A stretch of 64,000 nucleotides of DNA from the NCBI RefSeq assembly GCF_013337285.1, contig NZ_SUPW01000005.1, positions 62,001 to 126,000 of the forward strand. The letters run 5' to 3'. Below the pieces are notes generated by a model. The model was not told where the DNA came from and did no database searches. It saw only the letters and a list, made by a program, of their open reading frames with translations. Shown piece after piece: positions 35,571-47,930 of this stretch (position 1 is its first letter; each line of letters opens with the position of its first letter). The DNA comes from Agrobacterium tumefaciens (GTDB lineage: Bacteria; Pseudomonadota; Alphaproteobacteria; Rhizobiales; Rhizobiaceae). Both the position numbers and the translations under genes were made by a program.

Positions 35571-36977
35571 TCACATGTGGATCGGCTTGAAGAAGGTCGC
35601 GAGCGCTGCTTCCTTCACGGCTTCCGACATGGTCGGGTGCGCGTGGCAGGTGCGGCCGAGATCTTCCGAAGAACCGCCAAATTCCATCAGCACAGTGATC
35701 TCGTGGATCATTTCGCCAGCGCCGAAACCGACGATATGGCCGCCGAGAACCCGGTCGGTTTCCTTGTCGGCGAGGATCTTCACGAAACCATCCGTCACCT
35801 GCATGGCGCGAGCGCGGCCATTGGCGGTGAAGGGGAACTTACCGACCTTGTAGGCGATGCCAGCGGCCTTCAGTTCTTCCTCGGTCTTGCCGACGGACGC
35901 GATTTCCGGCTGCGTGTAAACCACGGCCGGGATGACATCATAGTTCACATGGCCGCGCTGGCCAGCGAGAATTTCCGCAAGCGCAACGCCCTCGTCTTCC
36001 GCCTTGTGCGCCAGCATCGGACCCTTCACGACGTCGCCGATCGCATAGATGCCCTCGACATTGGTCTTGTAATGGCCGTCGATTTCGACGCGGCCGCGGC
36101 TGTCGAGCACAACACCGGCTTCGGCAAGGCCGAGGCCTTCGGTGTAGGGCTTGCGGCCGGTCGAGATCAGCACAACGTTTGCTTCCAGCGTCTCGGCAGC
36201 ACCGCCCTTCACCGGCTCAAACACCACCTTCGCGCCGGCGGCGGTCTTTTCAACACCCGTCACCTTGGCGCCGAGCTTGAAATCGAGGCCCTGCTTGGCG
36301 AGCAGACGCTGAGCCTGCTTGGAAACTTCGCTGTCCATGCCGCCGAGAATATTGTCGAGATATTCGACAACGGTAACCTTCGCGCCAAGACGCGACCAGA
36401 CCGAACCAAGCTCGAGGCCGATCACGCCGCCGCCGACAACGATCAGCTTTTCCGGAACCTTGGAAAGAGCGATCGCACCGGTGGAGGAGACTATGACGCT
36501 TTCATCGATATCGACCTGAACGCCCGGAATGCCGGCAACATCGGAACCGGTGGCGATGACGATGTTCTTCGCCTCGATCTCCTGCGTCTCACCCTTGTCG
36601 TTGGTGACGGAAACCTTGCCGGCGGAAACCACCTTGCCGGCACCCTGGAAGGCATCAATCTTGTTCTTCTTGAACAGGAAGGCAACGCCATCGACATTGG
36701 CCTTCACCACGCCGTCCTTGTGACCCATCATCTTTTCAAGGTTAAGCTTCGGAGCAGCGACTTCGATACCCAGCGTATCAACGCCATGGGCAACATGCGC
36801 GAAGGTTTCGGAAGCGTGCAGCAGCGCCTTTGACGGGATGCAGCCGACATTGAGGCAGGTGCCGCCATAGGTCGCGCGCTTTTCGATGACAGCGACCTTC
36901 AGGCCGAGCTGTGCCGCCTTGACCGCGCAAACATAACCGCCGGGGCCTGTGCCGATTACAACTACATCATATGCCAT
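35571..36977 (-). CDS. lpdA: Dihydrolipoamide dehydrogenase (E3)
   Basis: The 468-residue flavoprotein reoxidises the dihydrolipoyl groups of 2-oxo acid dehydrogenases. VVVIGTGPGGYVCAVKAAQLG is the FAD motif. GGTCLNVGCIPSK carries the redox-active disulfide (Cys41 and Cys46), VVGGGVIGLELGSVWSRLGAKV is the NAD motif, and the C-terminal HPTMSEAVKEA carries the catalytic histidine (about 447) and glutamate. Family length fits. Its position after the suc genes supports a role as E3 for 2-oxoglutarate dehydrogenase. MAPEG and LysE-family genes separate it from sucB. Confidence 0.97.
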   Translation of the reverse strand: MAYDVVVIGTGPGGYVCAVKAAQLGLKVAVIEKRATYGGTCLNVGCIPSKALLHASETFAHVAHGVDTLGIEVAAPKLNLEKMMGHKDGVVKANVDGVAFLFKKNKIDAFQGAGKVVSAGKVSVTNDKGETQEIEAKNIVIATGSDVAGIPGVQVDIDESVIVSSTGAIALSKVPEKLIVVGGGVIGLELGSVWSRLGAKVTVVEYLDNILGGMDSEVSKQAQRLLAKQGLDFKLGAKVTGVEKTAAGAKVVFEPVKGGAAETLEANVVLISTGRKPYTEGLGLAEAGVVLDSRGRVEIDGHYKTNVEGIYAIGDVVKGPMLAHKAEDEGVALAEILAGQRGHVNYDVIPAVVYTQPEIASVGKTEEELKAAGIAYKVGKFPFTANGRARAMQVTDGFVKILADKETDRVLGGHIVGFGAGEMIHEITVLMEFGGSSEDLGRTCHAHPTMSEAVKEAALATFFKPIHM

Positions 36978-37044
36978 GTTCGTTTTCCTGATTGATGTCG
37001 GGCAAGATACCGGATCATTGCCCTGCTTGCGTTTGACCTGAAAC

Positions 37045-37689
37045 TCAGGCCGCTTTTTCCGTTGCGAGTTTTATACCGAGTGCAATGAAGACCACGCCGC
37101 TGGTGCGGTCGATCCATTGGCTGGCGCGCTGAAATGCAGCGCGCATGCGCGGCGTCGTCATGAACAGGCTGACGCCGACGAACCACAGGATAAGACAGCT
37201 CGCCATGACGAGACCATATCCGAATTTGATGGCGACCGGCGTATGGGCATGAACCACCGTCGAAAAGATCGACAGGAAGAAAAACACCGGCTTGGGATTG
37301 AGCGCATTGGCGGCGAAACCGAGCGTAAAGGCCTTCAGGGCCGTCTGGCTGCTTTTGACCTGAACACCACCCTCGCCTTCAGCCGACGGCAATTCCGTCT
37401 TGCCAGCGCGCAGCGCCTTGATGCCGATATAGATCAGATAGGCGACACCCAGCCACTTGACGATGTTGAAGAGATAGATCGACTGGGAAATGATGAGACC
37501 AAGTCCGAGGATCGTATAGGTGACGTGGAACATCAGCGACGTTCCCACCCCGAAGCTGGTGATGATGGCCTGCCTGCGCCCATGCACCATGGCCTGGCGC
37601 ATCACCATCGCGAGATCGGCGCCGGGGGAGACGATCGCGAAAAAGAAGATCGCCATCAGGGATGCAAGCTCGATTAAATACTGATGCAT
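37045..37689 (-). CDS. LysE-family amino-acid/metabolite exporter
   Basis: The 214-residue membrane protein has six hydrophobic spans. It opens MHQYLIELASLMAIFFFAIVSPGADLAMVMRQAMVHGRRQAI, whose SPGADLAMV motif is the LysE/RhtB hallmark, and continues IITSFGVGTSLMFHVTYTILGLGLIISQSIYLFNIVKWLGVAYLIYIGIKALRAG. Members export amino acids such as lysine, threonine or homoserine lactones; the substrate here is unknown. ATG at 37689 is preferred to the TTG at 37698. It is between the MAPEG gene and lpd on the same strand. Confidence 0.88.
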   Translation of the reverse strand: MHQYLIELASLMAIFFFAIVSPGADLAMVMRQAMVHGRRQAIITSFGVGTSLMFHVTYTILGLGLIISQSIYLFNIVKWLGVAYLIYIGIKALRAGKTELPSAEGEGGVQVKSSQTALKAFTLGFAANALNPKPVFFFLSIFSTVVHAHTPVAIKFGYGLVMASCLILWFVGVSLFMTTPRMRAAFQRASQWIDRTSGVVFIALGIKLATEKAA

Positions 37690-37702
37690 CTGAAACAAGC
37701 CT

Positions 37703-38116
37703 CTAGAACATCAACACGAAAAGCATCAGCAGCAGGCCGAGCAGGGAGCCGAGCCAGAGCAATGAGCGGATATAAGGCACGCCGGCCAGATAAAGCGGTA
37801 TGTAAATCACTCGGCAGATCAGCCATATCCACGCGCCGGTCAGTGCCAGTCCGGACGGATCGCCGGCCATGATGACGCCGAAGGCGAGTGCTATGAAAGC
37901 GGGATAGGTTTCCCGGAAATTTTCAGACGCGCGCGCTGCACGGCCGGCAAGCCTGCCTTCCGGTTTCTTCTCCGCATCCCGTGGGCCGGCATTCCAGTCC
38001 AGCCCCAGTTCCCGCGTCGCCGTCATGGCTTGCAGCACGATATGCACCACAAGCAGCAGGACGCTGAGACCGATCAGCGGTAAAAAGGGTGAAGCGGCAA
38101 GAAATGTCGGCTGCAC
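37703..38116 (-). CDS. MAPEG-family membrane protein
   Basis: The 137-residue protein has four hydrophobic segments and the MAPEG pattern LLVVHIVLQAMTATRELGLDWNAGPRDAEK then GRAARASENFRETYPAFIALAFGVIMAGD, which carries the conserved arginine/asparagine-rich loop typical of the family (RAxRAxxNxxExxP). Members are membrane-associated glutathione or eicosanoid enzymes; bacterial roles are poorly known. It lies 69 bases downstream of sucB and 14 bases before the LysE-family gene. Confidence 0.85.
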   Translation of the reverse strand: MQPTFLAASPFLPLIGLSVLLLVVHIVLQAMTATRELGLDWNAGPRDAEKKPEGRLAGRAARASENFRETYPAFIALAFGVIMAGDPSGLALTGAWIWLICRVIYIPLYLAGVPYIRSLLWLGSLLGLLLMLFVLMF

Positions 38117-38136
38117 TTTCGCTCTCCTGATGCAAT

Positions 38137-38170
38137 TTCAGCGGGACCTCAGTTGAAATCCCGCTGAAAG
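38137..38170. terminator. Hairpin after sucB (possible partial terminator of mdh-sucCDAB)
   Basis: TTTCAGCGGGA (38137-38147) and TCCCGCTGAAA (38160-38170) are perfect 11-bp arms with a 12-base loop, 16 bases after the sucB stop codon. A T tract is not clear on the minus strand, so this may be a transcript-end stabiliser or a weak terminator between sucB and the MAPEG gene rather than a strong stop. Confidence 0.55.
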
Positions 38171-38185
38171 GAAAAGCAAGACCGA

Positions 38186-39409
38186 TTAAAGATCGAGAAC
38201 CAGACGTTCCGGATCTTCGAGGCTTTCCTTGACGCGAACGAGGAAGGTCACGGCTTCCTTGCCGTCAACGATGCGGTGATCGTAGGAGAGCGCCAGATAC
38301 ATCATCGGACGGATGACGACCTGACCGCCGATGGCGACCGGACGCTCTTGGATCTTGTGCATGCCGAGAATGCCCGACTGCGGTGCGTTGAGGATCGGCG
38401 AAGACATCAGCGAGCCGTAAACGCCACCATTGGTGATGGTGAAGGTGCCGCCCTGCATGTCGGCCATGCCAAGCGAACCGTCACGGGCAGCCTTGGCGAG
38501 GCGGCCGAGTTCTTTTTCGACGCCAGCGATGGACAGCTGGTCGGCATCGCGGATAACGGGAACGACGAGACCCTTGTCGGTGCCGACAGCCATGCCGACG
38601 TGACAATAGTTCTTGTAGATGATGTCCGTGCCGTCGATTTCAGCGTTAACGGCCGGCAGTTCCTTCAGCGCGTGGGTCACGGCCTTGGTGAAGAAGCCCA
38701 TGAAGCCGAGCTTGACGCCATGCTTCTTCTCGAACACGTCCTTGTAACGGTTACGCAGGTCCATAACCGCGCTCATGTCCACCTCGTTATAGGTGGTGAG
38801 CATGGCGGCGGTATTCTGCGCATCCTTCAGGCGACGGGCAATCGTCTGACGCAGACGCGTCATCTTCACGCGCTCTTCGCGAACCTGATCCTGCTCGGCA
38901 GACACCGGACGGGGAGCAGCAACCGGAGCCGGAGCGGCGGCAGGTGCCGAAACACCCTTGGCAACGGCGGCGAGAACGTCGCCCTTCAGAACTTGGCCAC
39001 GCTTGCCGGAACCATCCACCTGGTCGGCAGACAGGTTGTTTTCAGCAAGCAGCTTGCCCGCGGCAGGTGCCGGCGGCATGGCGCTGGCGGCAGGAGCAGC
39101 GGCTGCGACTGTTGCCGGTGCGGCTGCTGCAGCAGCTTTCGCAGCCGGTGCAGCGGTTGCAGCGCCGGCGGCACCTTCGGCGATCTGGCCGAGAAGCGCG
39201 TCGAGACCGACGGTTTCGCCATTCTGCGCAACGATTTCGGTCAGCACGCCGGAGGCGGGCGCCGGGACTTCGACGGTAACCTTGTCGGTTTCCAGTTCAA
39301 CGAGCGGTTCGTCGGCCTTGACGGTATCGCCGACCTTCTTGAACCAGGTGCCGACGGTCGCTTCGCTGACGGATTCGCCGAGGGTAGGTACGCGGATTTC
39401 AGTGGCCAT
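38186..39409 (-). CDS. sucB: Dihydrolipoyl succinyltransferase (E2 of 2-oxoglutarate dehydrogenase)
   Basis: The 407-residue E2 protein has one N-terminal lipoyl domain with the lipoylated lysine in [11 protein letters not shown] (Lys43), an alanine/proline-rich linker (about 85-120), a small peripheral subunit-binding domain ([30 protein letters not shown]) and the catalytic acyltransferase core. That core ends [17 protein letters not shown], with the active histidine (about 378) and aspartate. It transfers the succinyl group to CoA. The gene follows sucA by 53 bases on the leftward TCA operon. Confidence 0.97.
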   Translation of the reverse strand: MATEIRVPTLGESVSEATVGTWFKKVGDTVKADEPLVELETDKVTVEVPAPASGVLTEIVAQNGETVGLDALLGQIAEGAAGAATAAPAAKAAAAAAPATVAAAAPAASAMPPAPAAGKLLAENNLSADQVDGSGKRGQVLKGDVLAAVAKGVSAPAAAPAPVAAPRPVSAEQDQVREERVKMTRLRQTIARRLKDAQNTAAMLTTYNEVDMSAVMDLRNRYKDVFEKKHGVKLGFMGFFTKAVTHALKELPAVNAEIDGTDIIYKNYCHVGMAVGTDKGLVVPVIRDADQLSIAGVEKELGRLAKAARDGSLGMADMQGGTFTITNGGVYGSLMSSPILNAPQSGILGMHKIQERPVAIGGQVVIRPMMYLALSYDHRIVDGKEAVTFLVRVKESLEDPERLVLDL

Positions 39410-39462
39410 GATCTAGTTCCGTTATTCGGGTGTCTTTTATACGGGGCGATGCGGGAGAGTTC

Positions 39463-42459
39463 TCACTCTCCCAGCGCGTCTTCCAGGAACGCAGCAAGCT
39501 GCGCCAGATGCTTGGACATCAGGCCGGTCGCCGGAGAGGCGGCAGCCGGACGGCCCGTGTAACGGACCTTCTGGTACTTGGCGTCGATATGCGCCAGCAC
39601 CCATTCCAGGTAAGGATCGATGAACGACCACGAACCCATGTTCTTCGGCTCTTCCTGGCACCAGACCATCTCCGCGTGGCGGAAACGGGAAAGCTCGTTG
39701 ATGAGCGCCTTGGCCGGGAACGGATAGAGCTGTTCGACGCGCAGCAGATAGATGTCGTCGATGCCGCGCTTTTCACGCTCCTCCAGCAGGTCGTAATAAA
39801 CCTTGCCGGAACACATGACCACACGACGGATCTTCGCGTCCTTCTGTAGCTTGATCGGGCCGTCCTTGATGACTTCGGCATCGTCCCACAGGAGACGGTG
39901 GAAGGAGGACTCGCCGGCCAGCTCCGCCAGCGACGAGGTGGCACGCTTGTGACGCAGCAAGGACTTCGGCGTCATCAGGATCAGCGGCTTGCGGAAGTCG
40001 CGTCTCATCTGACGGCGCAGGATGTGGAAGTAGTTAGCCGGCGTCGTGACGTTGGCAACCTGCATGTTGTCTTCGGCGCACATCTGCAACCAGCGTTCCA
40101 AACGGGCGGAGGAATGTTCCGGACCCTGACCTTCATAACCATGCGGCAGAAGGCAAACGAGACCGGACATGCGCAGCCACTTGCGTTCACCCGACGAGAT
40201 GAACTGGTCGAACACAACCTGTGCGCCGTTGGCGAAGTCGCCGAACTGGGCTTCCCAGAGCGTCAGCGCATTCGGGCGGGCCAGCGAGTAGCCATATTCG
40301 AAGCCGAGAACTGCTTCTTCCGAAAGCATCGAGTTGATGACTTCGTAACGGGCCTGCGTCGGGGCGAGATTGGCGAGCGGAATGTAACGCTCTTCGGTCT
40401 CCTGATCGTAGAGAACCGAGTGGCGCTGCGAGAAGGTGCCGCGTTCGCAATCCTGACCGGAAAGACGGATCTTGTGGCCATCGACGACAAGCGAACCGAA
40501 AGCCAGCGCTTCCGCCATCGCCCAGTCGATGCCCTCACCCGTCTCGATCATCTGTGAGCGGTTTTCCATGAAGCGCTGGATCGTGCGATGCGCGGTGAAG
40601 CCTTCCGGAATGGTCGACAGTTTCTTGCCGATTTCCTTCAGCTGCTTCATCGGCACGCCGGTCTTGCCACGACGCTGCTCATCGGCATTGTCGGCGGCGC
40701 GCAGGCCGGACCACTGACCATCCAGCCAGTCGGCCTTGTTCGGCTTGTAGGACTGACCTGCCTCGAATTCCTGCTCGAGATGGGCGCGCCAATCGGCCTT
40801 GACCTTCTCGAAATCACCTTCGGTGATCAGACCTTCCGCGATCAGGCGGTCGGCATAGATGCGGGCAACAGTCTTGTGGCCACGGATGACCTTGTACATC
40901 TTCGGCTGCGTGAACGCCGGCTCATCGCCTTCGTTGTGGCCGAAGCGGCGGTAACAGAACATGTCGATGACGACAGGTTTGTGGAACTTCATGCGGTATT
41001 CGGTCGCAACCTTCGCCGCATAGACAACCGCTTCCGGATCGTCACCATTGACGTGGAAGATCGGCGCTTCGATCATCTTGGCGACATCAGACGGATAGGG
41101 CGACGAGCGCGAGAAGGCCGGATTGGTGGTGAAGCCGATCTGGTTGTTGATGATGAAATGCATCGTGCCGGCAACGCGGTGACCGCGCAGGCCGGACAGG
41201 CCGAGAATTTCAGCAACAACGCCCTGACCCGCAAAAGCAGCATCGCCATGCAGAAGCAGCGGCAGCACCTTGGCGCGTTCAGACAGCGGAATGATGTCAC
41301 CGTCCCACTGCTTGGCCAACTGGTCCTGCTTGGCACGGGCCTTACCCATGACAACAGGGTTGACGATTTCAAGGTGCGAGGGGTTGGCCGTCAGCGACAG
41401 GTGAACCTTGTTGCCGTCGAATTCGCGGTCGGAGGAGGCACCAAGATGGTACTTCACGTCACCAGAACCTTCGACGTCATCAGGCTTGAACGAACCGCCC
41501 TTGAACTCATGGAACACAGCGCGGTGCGGCTTGCCCATGACGTTGGTCAGAACGTTCAGACGACCACGGTGGGCCATGCCGAGAACGACTTCCTGAAGAC
41601 CGTCCTGGCCGCCGCGCTTGATGATCTGCTCCAGCGCCGGGATCAGCGATTCACCGCCATCGAGGCCGAAACGCTTGGTACCCTTGAAACGCACGTCGAG
41701 GAACTGCTCGTAACCTTCAGCTTCGACCAGCTTGGAAAGAATGGCCTTCTTGCCCTCAGGCGTGAAGTCCACACCCTTGTCCGGGCCTTCGATACGCTCC
41801 TGAATCCAGCCCTTTTCCTCCGGGTTGGACATATGCATGAATTCGACGCCGAGCGTCGAGCAATAGGTGCGCTCGAGAATTTCGACCATTTCGCGCACGG
41901 TCGCATATTCGAGACCGAGCACGTTATCGATGAAAATCTTGCGGTCGTAATCGCTGTCTTCGAAGCCATAGGACTTCGGTGAGAGCTCATTGTAATCTTC
42001 AACGGCGCTGGCGATGCCGAGCGGATCGAGCTTTGCGTGCAGGTGGCCGCGCATACGGTAAGCGCGGATCATCATGATGGCGCGAACGCTGTCACGGGTC
42101 GCCTGCAGCACTTCCGCTTCACTGACCGGCTTACCGGTAGCGGCGCTCTTCGTATCGGCTTTCGCCTGAACCTTTTTCTCGATGGCCTTCTCGACCGTGG
42201 CCCAGTTGCCGTCAAGTGCGGAAACCAGTTCGCCATTCGCCGGGATCGGCCAGTTGGCCCGCTTCCAGGAGGCGCCCTTGGCTGCCTTCTTCACGTCTTC
42301 CGGATTATCGGACAACGCCTTGAAGAAGCTCTGCCACTCCGGCGACACGGAAGAGGGATCCTCTTCGTACCGGGCATAGAGCTGCTCGATATAGGCTGCA
42401 TTCGCGCCGTCCAGAAACGACGTGATCTGAAACTGCTCGTTCGCTTCTTGCCTTGCCAT
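39463..42459 (-). CDS. sucA: 2-oxoglutarate dehydrogenase E1 component
   Basis: The 998-residue thiamine diphosphate enzyme decarboxylates 2-oxoglutarate. The N-terminal FLDGANAAYIEQLYARYEEDPSSVSPEW is the usual E2-contact segment. YHLGASSDREF, HGDAAFAGQGVVAEILGLS, HVNGDDPEAVVYAAKVATEYR (ThDP/Mg motif region) and DMFCYRRFGHNEGDEPAFTQPKMY are conserved active-site blocks. GQDCERGTFSQRHSVLYDQ is the C-terminal half motif. Its length is typical for alphaproteobacterial SucA. The gene follows sucD after a 179-base gap, suggesting an internal promoter or processing site. Confidence 0.98.
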   Translation of the reverse strand: MARQEANEQFQITSFLDGANAAYIEQLYARYEEDPSSVSPEWQSFFKALSDNPEDVKKAAKGASWKRANWPIPANGELVSALDGNWATVEKAIEKKVQAKADTKSAATGKPVSEAEVLQATRDSVRAIMMIRAYRMRGHLHAKLDPLGIASAVEDYNELSPKSYGFEDSDYDRKIFIDNVLGLEYATVREMVEILERTYCSTLGVEFMHMSNPEEKGWIQERIEGPDKGVDFTPEGKKAILSKLVEAEGYEQFLDVRFKGTKRFGLDGGESLIPALEQIIKRGGQDGLQEVVLGMAHRGRLNVLTNVMGKPHRAVFHEFKGGSFKPDDVEGSGDVKYHLGASSDREFDGNKVHLSLTANPSHLEIVNPVVMGKARAKQDQLAKQWDGDIIPLSERAKVLPLLLHGDAAFAGQGVVAEILGLSGLRGHRVAGTMHFIINNQIGFTTNPAFSRSSPYPSDVAKMIEAPIFHVNGDDPEAVVYAAKVATEYRMKFHKPVVIDMFCYRRFGHNEGDEPAFTQPKMYKVIRGHKTVARIYADRLIAEGLITEGDFEKVKADWRAHLEQEFEAGQSYKPNKADWLDGQWSGLRAADNADEQRRGKTGVPMKQLKEIGKKLSTIPEGFTAHRTIQRFMENRSQMIETGEGIDWAMAEALAFGSLVVDGHKIRLSGQDCERGTFSQRHSVLYDQETEERYIPLANLAPTQARYEVINSMLSEEAVLGFEYGYSLARPNALTLWEAQFGDFANGAQVVFDQFISSGERKWLRMSGLVCLLPHGYEGQGPEHSSARLERWLQMCAEDNMQVANVTTPANYFHILRRQMRRDFRKPLILMTPKSLLRHKRATSSLAELAGESSFHRLLWDDAEVIKDGPIKLQKDAKIRRVVMCSGKVYYDLLEEREKRGIDDIYLLRVEQLYPFPAKALINELSRFRHAEMVWCQEEPKNMGSWSFIDPYLEWVLAHIDAKYQKVRYTGRPAAASPATGLMSKHLAQLAAFLEDALGE

Positions 42460-42638
42460 TTTCGTTCCTGCGGACTTGTCCGTCCGCCTCCTCGATGCCG
42501 TTAGGGCCGTTTCACCGGCCTGCCGCTTTGATTATTGCTGTCTGCCGCCGGGGCGGTATGCCGTTCTGTCTATCGTCTTTGCGGCATCGGGCAGCGCAGC
42601 GTTGAAGCCGCACCGCCCGTTACCGGTCTCATGTGGTC

Positions 42639-43541
42639 TCAGCCCTTGAGGACTTCAACCAGCGTCTTGCCGAGGCGCGCCGGGGAAGGCGATACCTTGA
42701 TGCCGGCTGCTTCCATGGCAGCGATCTTGGACTCTGCATCGCCCTTGCCGCCGGAAACGACAGCGCCGGCGTGGCCCATGGTGCGGCCCTTCGGAGCCGT
42801 ACGGCCCGCGATGAAGCCAGCCATCGGCTTCTTGCGGCCCTTCTTGGCTTCGTCGATCAGGAACTGCGCCGCATCTTCTTCAGCTGAACCGCCGATTTCG
42901 CCGATCATGATGATCGACTGCGTGGCGTCGTCAGCGAGGAACATTTCCAGGATGTCGATGAACTCGGTGCCCTTGACCGGGTCGCCGCCGATGCCGACAG
43001 CCGTCGTCTGGCCGAGGCCTTCGTTGGATGTCTGGAACACGGCTTCATAGGTCAGCGTGCCGGAGCGCGAGACGATACCGACCGAACCCTTGCGGAAGAT
43101 GGAGCCCGGCATGATGCCGATCTTGCATTCTTCCGGCGTCATGATGCCGGGGCAGTTCGGGCCGAGCAGGCGCGACTTCGAACGGTCGAGGCGGGCCTTG
43201 ACGCGCACCATGTCCATCACCGGAATACCTTCGGTGATGCAGGTGATGAACGGGATTTCCGCTTCGATGGCTTCGATGATGGCGTCAGCGGCACCTGCCG
43301 GCGGAACGTAGATCACGGATGCGTCTGCACCGGTCTTTTCCTTGGCTTCGGCAACCGTTGCGAAGATCGGCAGGCTTTCGCCCTTGGAACCGGTCCAGGT
43401 TTCGCCACCCTTCTTGGGGTGAATACCGCCGACCATCTGCGTACCGTAATAGGCAAGCGCCTGTTCGGTGTGGAAGGTGCCGGTCTTGCCGGTCAGACCC
43501 TGAACGAGGATCTTCGTGTCTTTATTAACGAGAATAGACAT
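42639..43541 (-). CDS. sucD: Succinyl-CoA ligase alpha subunit
   Basis: The 300-residue subunit has the CoA-binding start [33 protein letters not shown] and the phosphohistidine motif [14 protein letters not shown], where the active histidine is near residue 257. It makes or uses succinyl-CoA with ATP or GTP in the TCA cycle, and feeds hemA-dependent heme synthesis. It overlaps no gene and sits 17 bases after sucC. A 179-base gap separates it from sucA downstream. Confidence 0.97.
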   Translation of the reverse strand: MSILVNKDTKILVQGLTGKTGTFHTEQALAYYGTQMVGGIHPKKGGETWTGSKGESLPIFATVAEAKEKTGADASVIYVPPAGAADAIIEAIEAEIPFITCITEGIPVMDMVRVKARLDRSKSRLLGPNCPGIMTPEECKIGIMPGSIFRKGSVGIVSRSGTLTYEAVFQTSNEGLGQTTAVGIGGDPVKGTEFIDILEMFLADDATQSIIMIGEIGGSAEEDAAQFLIDEAKKGRKKPMAGFIAGRTAPKGRTMGHAGAVVSGGKGDAESKIAAMEAAGIKVSPSPARLGKTLVEVLKG

Positions 43542-43558
43542 TATTTCCGGTCCCTCAA

Positions 43559-44752
<1,194 letters not shown>

Positions 44753-44782
44753 GGAATAATCCCTGTTTGGAGCCGCTTGAAG

Positions 44783-45868
<1,086 letters not shown>

Positions 45869-45886
45869 TCAATCGTTTAGATCATT

Positions 45887-45912
45887 ATTTTCTTACGTAA
45901 ACGTAAGAAAAT
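45887..45912. promoter_or_regulatory. Perfect 12+12 bp palindrome upstream of mdh
   Basis: ATTTTCTTACGT (45887-45898) and ACGTAAGAAAAT (45901-45912) are perfect inverted arms around AA. It lies 15 bases after the zapE stop codon and 139 bases upstream of the mdh start. The 2-base centre is too small for a good RNA hairpin without opening the stem, and no T tract is obvious, so a protein-binding operator for the mdh-suc transcript is the better guess. Confidence 0.5.
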
Positions 45913-45926
45913 GCGTCACGAAAGTG

Positions 45927-47090
45927 TCAAACTTTCCGCCGCTTTTCATGGTGAAGCACGAGATAATCAGCGCTGCGCATCTCAAACAGCCGCGAGGCCG
46001 TGCGATCGAACTCAAAACCTTCGGTGCCCTTGCGCTTGCCGAGCAAATCCTCCGGCATAGCCGCGGCGGAGGCGAAAAGCCTGACGCTGTGGTCGTAAAG
46101 CGCATCGATGAGGATGATGAAACGTTTGGTCTCGTTCCGCTTGTCCGCGTTGAGGAACGGGATATGATCGATGAAGACCGTATCGAACCGATTGGCGATG
46201 GCGAGGAAGTCGGAAGCCCCGAGCGGCTTTTCGCAAAGGTCGGAAAACGAGAAACGGGCGACCCGACCGCTGGCACGCGGCACCAGAATGGAGCGGCCCT
46301 TCATTGGTATTTCCGTCGGCGCAACAAGATGACCGGCAGTCATGTGCCGCCAAGCCATATCCATTGCCTGATCCGCCGTACCATCAAGCGGCGTGACATA
46401 GACCGGCAGGCTTTCCAGCTTTTCCATCCGGTAATCAGTCGGGCTGTCCAGCGTCACCACATCCACATACTTTTTAAGCAAATCGACGAAGGGCAGGAAC
46501 AGACCGCGATTAAGGCCGTCCTTATAGAGATTATCGGGCACGACGTTGGAGGTTGTCACCAAAGTGCAGCCATTGGCAAACAGCTCGCTGAACAGCCGGG
46601 CTAGGATCATCGCATCGGCGATATCCGTGACGGTAAACTCATCGAAGCATAACAGCTCGGCTTCCGCCAGAAGCTGGGCCGCGACGGGCGGTATGGGATC
46701 GGCCTGTTTGGTTTCACCATTCTTCAGCTTCTGCCGATGTGCATGCACGCGATTATGCACGTCCGCCATGAATTCGTGAAAATGGCAACGCCGTTTGGAA
46801 GAAACGGGCGCCATCTCGTAGAACATATCCATCAGCATCGTCTTGCCGCGGCCGACGCTGCCATGGACATACAATCCCTTGACGAAAGTGGCTGGTCCCG
46901 CCTTGCGCGCGAACATCCAGCCGAGCGCGCTTTTTTTCCTGGCGGGCTTGCGCGCCTTCAGATCAGCGAGAATACGATCGAGATGCGTCGCCACACCAAG
47001 CTGAGCGGCATCGGCCTGCAAAGTGCCAGCTGCCGTCAATGCGTTGAGCTGTTCAACGACACTATGATTGTAATCAGGCAATGGCTTCAT
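45927..47090 (-). CDS. zapE: Cell division ATPase ZapE (AFG1-like)
   Basis: The 387-residue AAA-like ATPase has Walker A YVHGSVGRGKTMLMDMF and Walker B LLCFDEFTVTDIADAM. Conserved AFG1/ZapE blocks follow: FHEFMADVHNRVHAHR before Walker B, TLVTTSNVVPDNLYKDGLNRGLFLPF after it, and later FSDLCEKPLGASDFLAIANRFDTVFIDHIP. In enteric bacteria ZapE acts on the FtsZ ring; mitochondrial relatives help protein turnover. ATG 47090 (MKPLPDYNHSVVEQL) is preferred over an earlier frame start at 47120. It sits upstream of mdh on the same strand. Confidence 0.92.
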   Translation of the reverse strand: MKPLPDYNHSVVEQLNALTAAGTLQADAAQLGVATHLDRILADLKARKPARKKSALGWMFARKAGPATFVKGLYVHGSVGRGKTMLMDMFYEMAPVSSKRRCHFHEFMADVHNRVHAHRQKLKNGETKQADPIPPVAAQLLAEAELLCFDEFTVTDIADAMILARLFSELFANGCTLVTTSNVVPDNLYKDGLNRGLFLPFVDLLKKYVDVVTLDSPTDYRMEKLESLPVYVTPLDGTADQAMDMAWRHMTAGHLVAPTEIPMKGRSILVPRASGRVARFSFSDLCEKPLGASDFLAIANRFDTVFIDHIPFLNADKRNETKRFIILIDALYDHSVRLFASAAAMPEDLLGKRKGTEGFEFDRTASRLFEMRSADYLVLHHEKRRKV

Positions 47091-47182
47091 GAAAAAGCGC
47101 CCCTGTCGCGGACGCAGCAAAGCACCCGCGACGAATGGAATGGCTCAGAACGAGGAAAGCAATCCGGATGCACCGGAAATGC

Positions 47183-47782
<600 letters not shown>

Positions 47783-47830
47783 TTATTACTAAAGCCTTAC
47801 CTTGCACAAGCGATGGCCGGGATAATTACC

Positions 47831-47854
47831 ATTTCGGTCAATTTTTACCGAAAT
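47831..47854. promoter_or_regulatory. Inverted repeat upstream of the Omp19-like gene
   Basis: ATTTCGGT (47831-47838) and ACCGAAAT (47847-47854) are perfect 8-bp arms with an 8-base spacer. It lies about 106 bases upstream of the lipoprotein start codon and downstream of the sdh terminator. It may be an operator; no T tract follows on the leftward side. Confidence 0.4.
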
Positions 47855-47871
47855 TTCCCAGACCCGGTTGT

Positions 47872-47898
47872 AAAAAGAGCCGCGGTGGAGACCGCGGC
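47872..47898 (-). terminator. Rho-independent terminator of sdhCDAB
   Basis: On the minus strand GCCGCGGT and ACCGCGGC (plus 47891-47898 and 47879-47886) pair perfectly around CTCC. TCTTTTT follows (AAAAAGA at 47872-47878 on plus). It lies 33 bases after the sdhB stop codon. Confidence 0.92.
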
Positions 47899-47930
47899 CC
47901 GGATAAATTGCCGTCACCAGCGAATCGCCC

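Noticed and set aside
35577-36833. 418-codon rightward open frame opposite lpd
   Set aside because: Antisense shadow of a fully conserved lpd gene with intact FAD, NAD and disulfide motifs.
37045-38116. LysE and MAPEG genes as part of the 2-oxoglutarate dehydrogenase complex
   Set aside because: Neither family is known to contribute to the complex; proximity alone does not support it.
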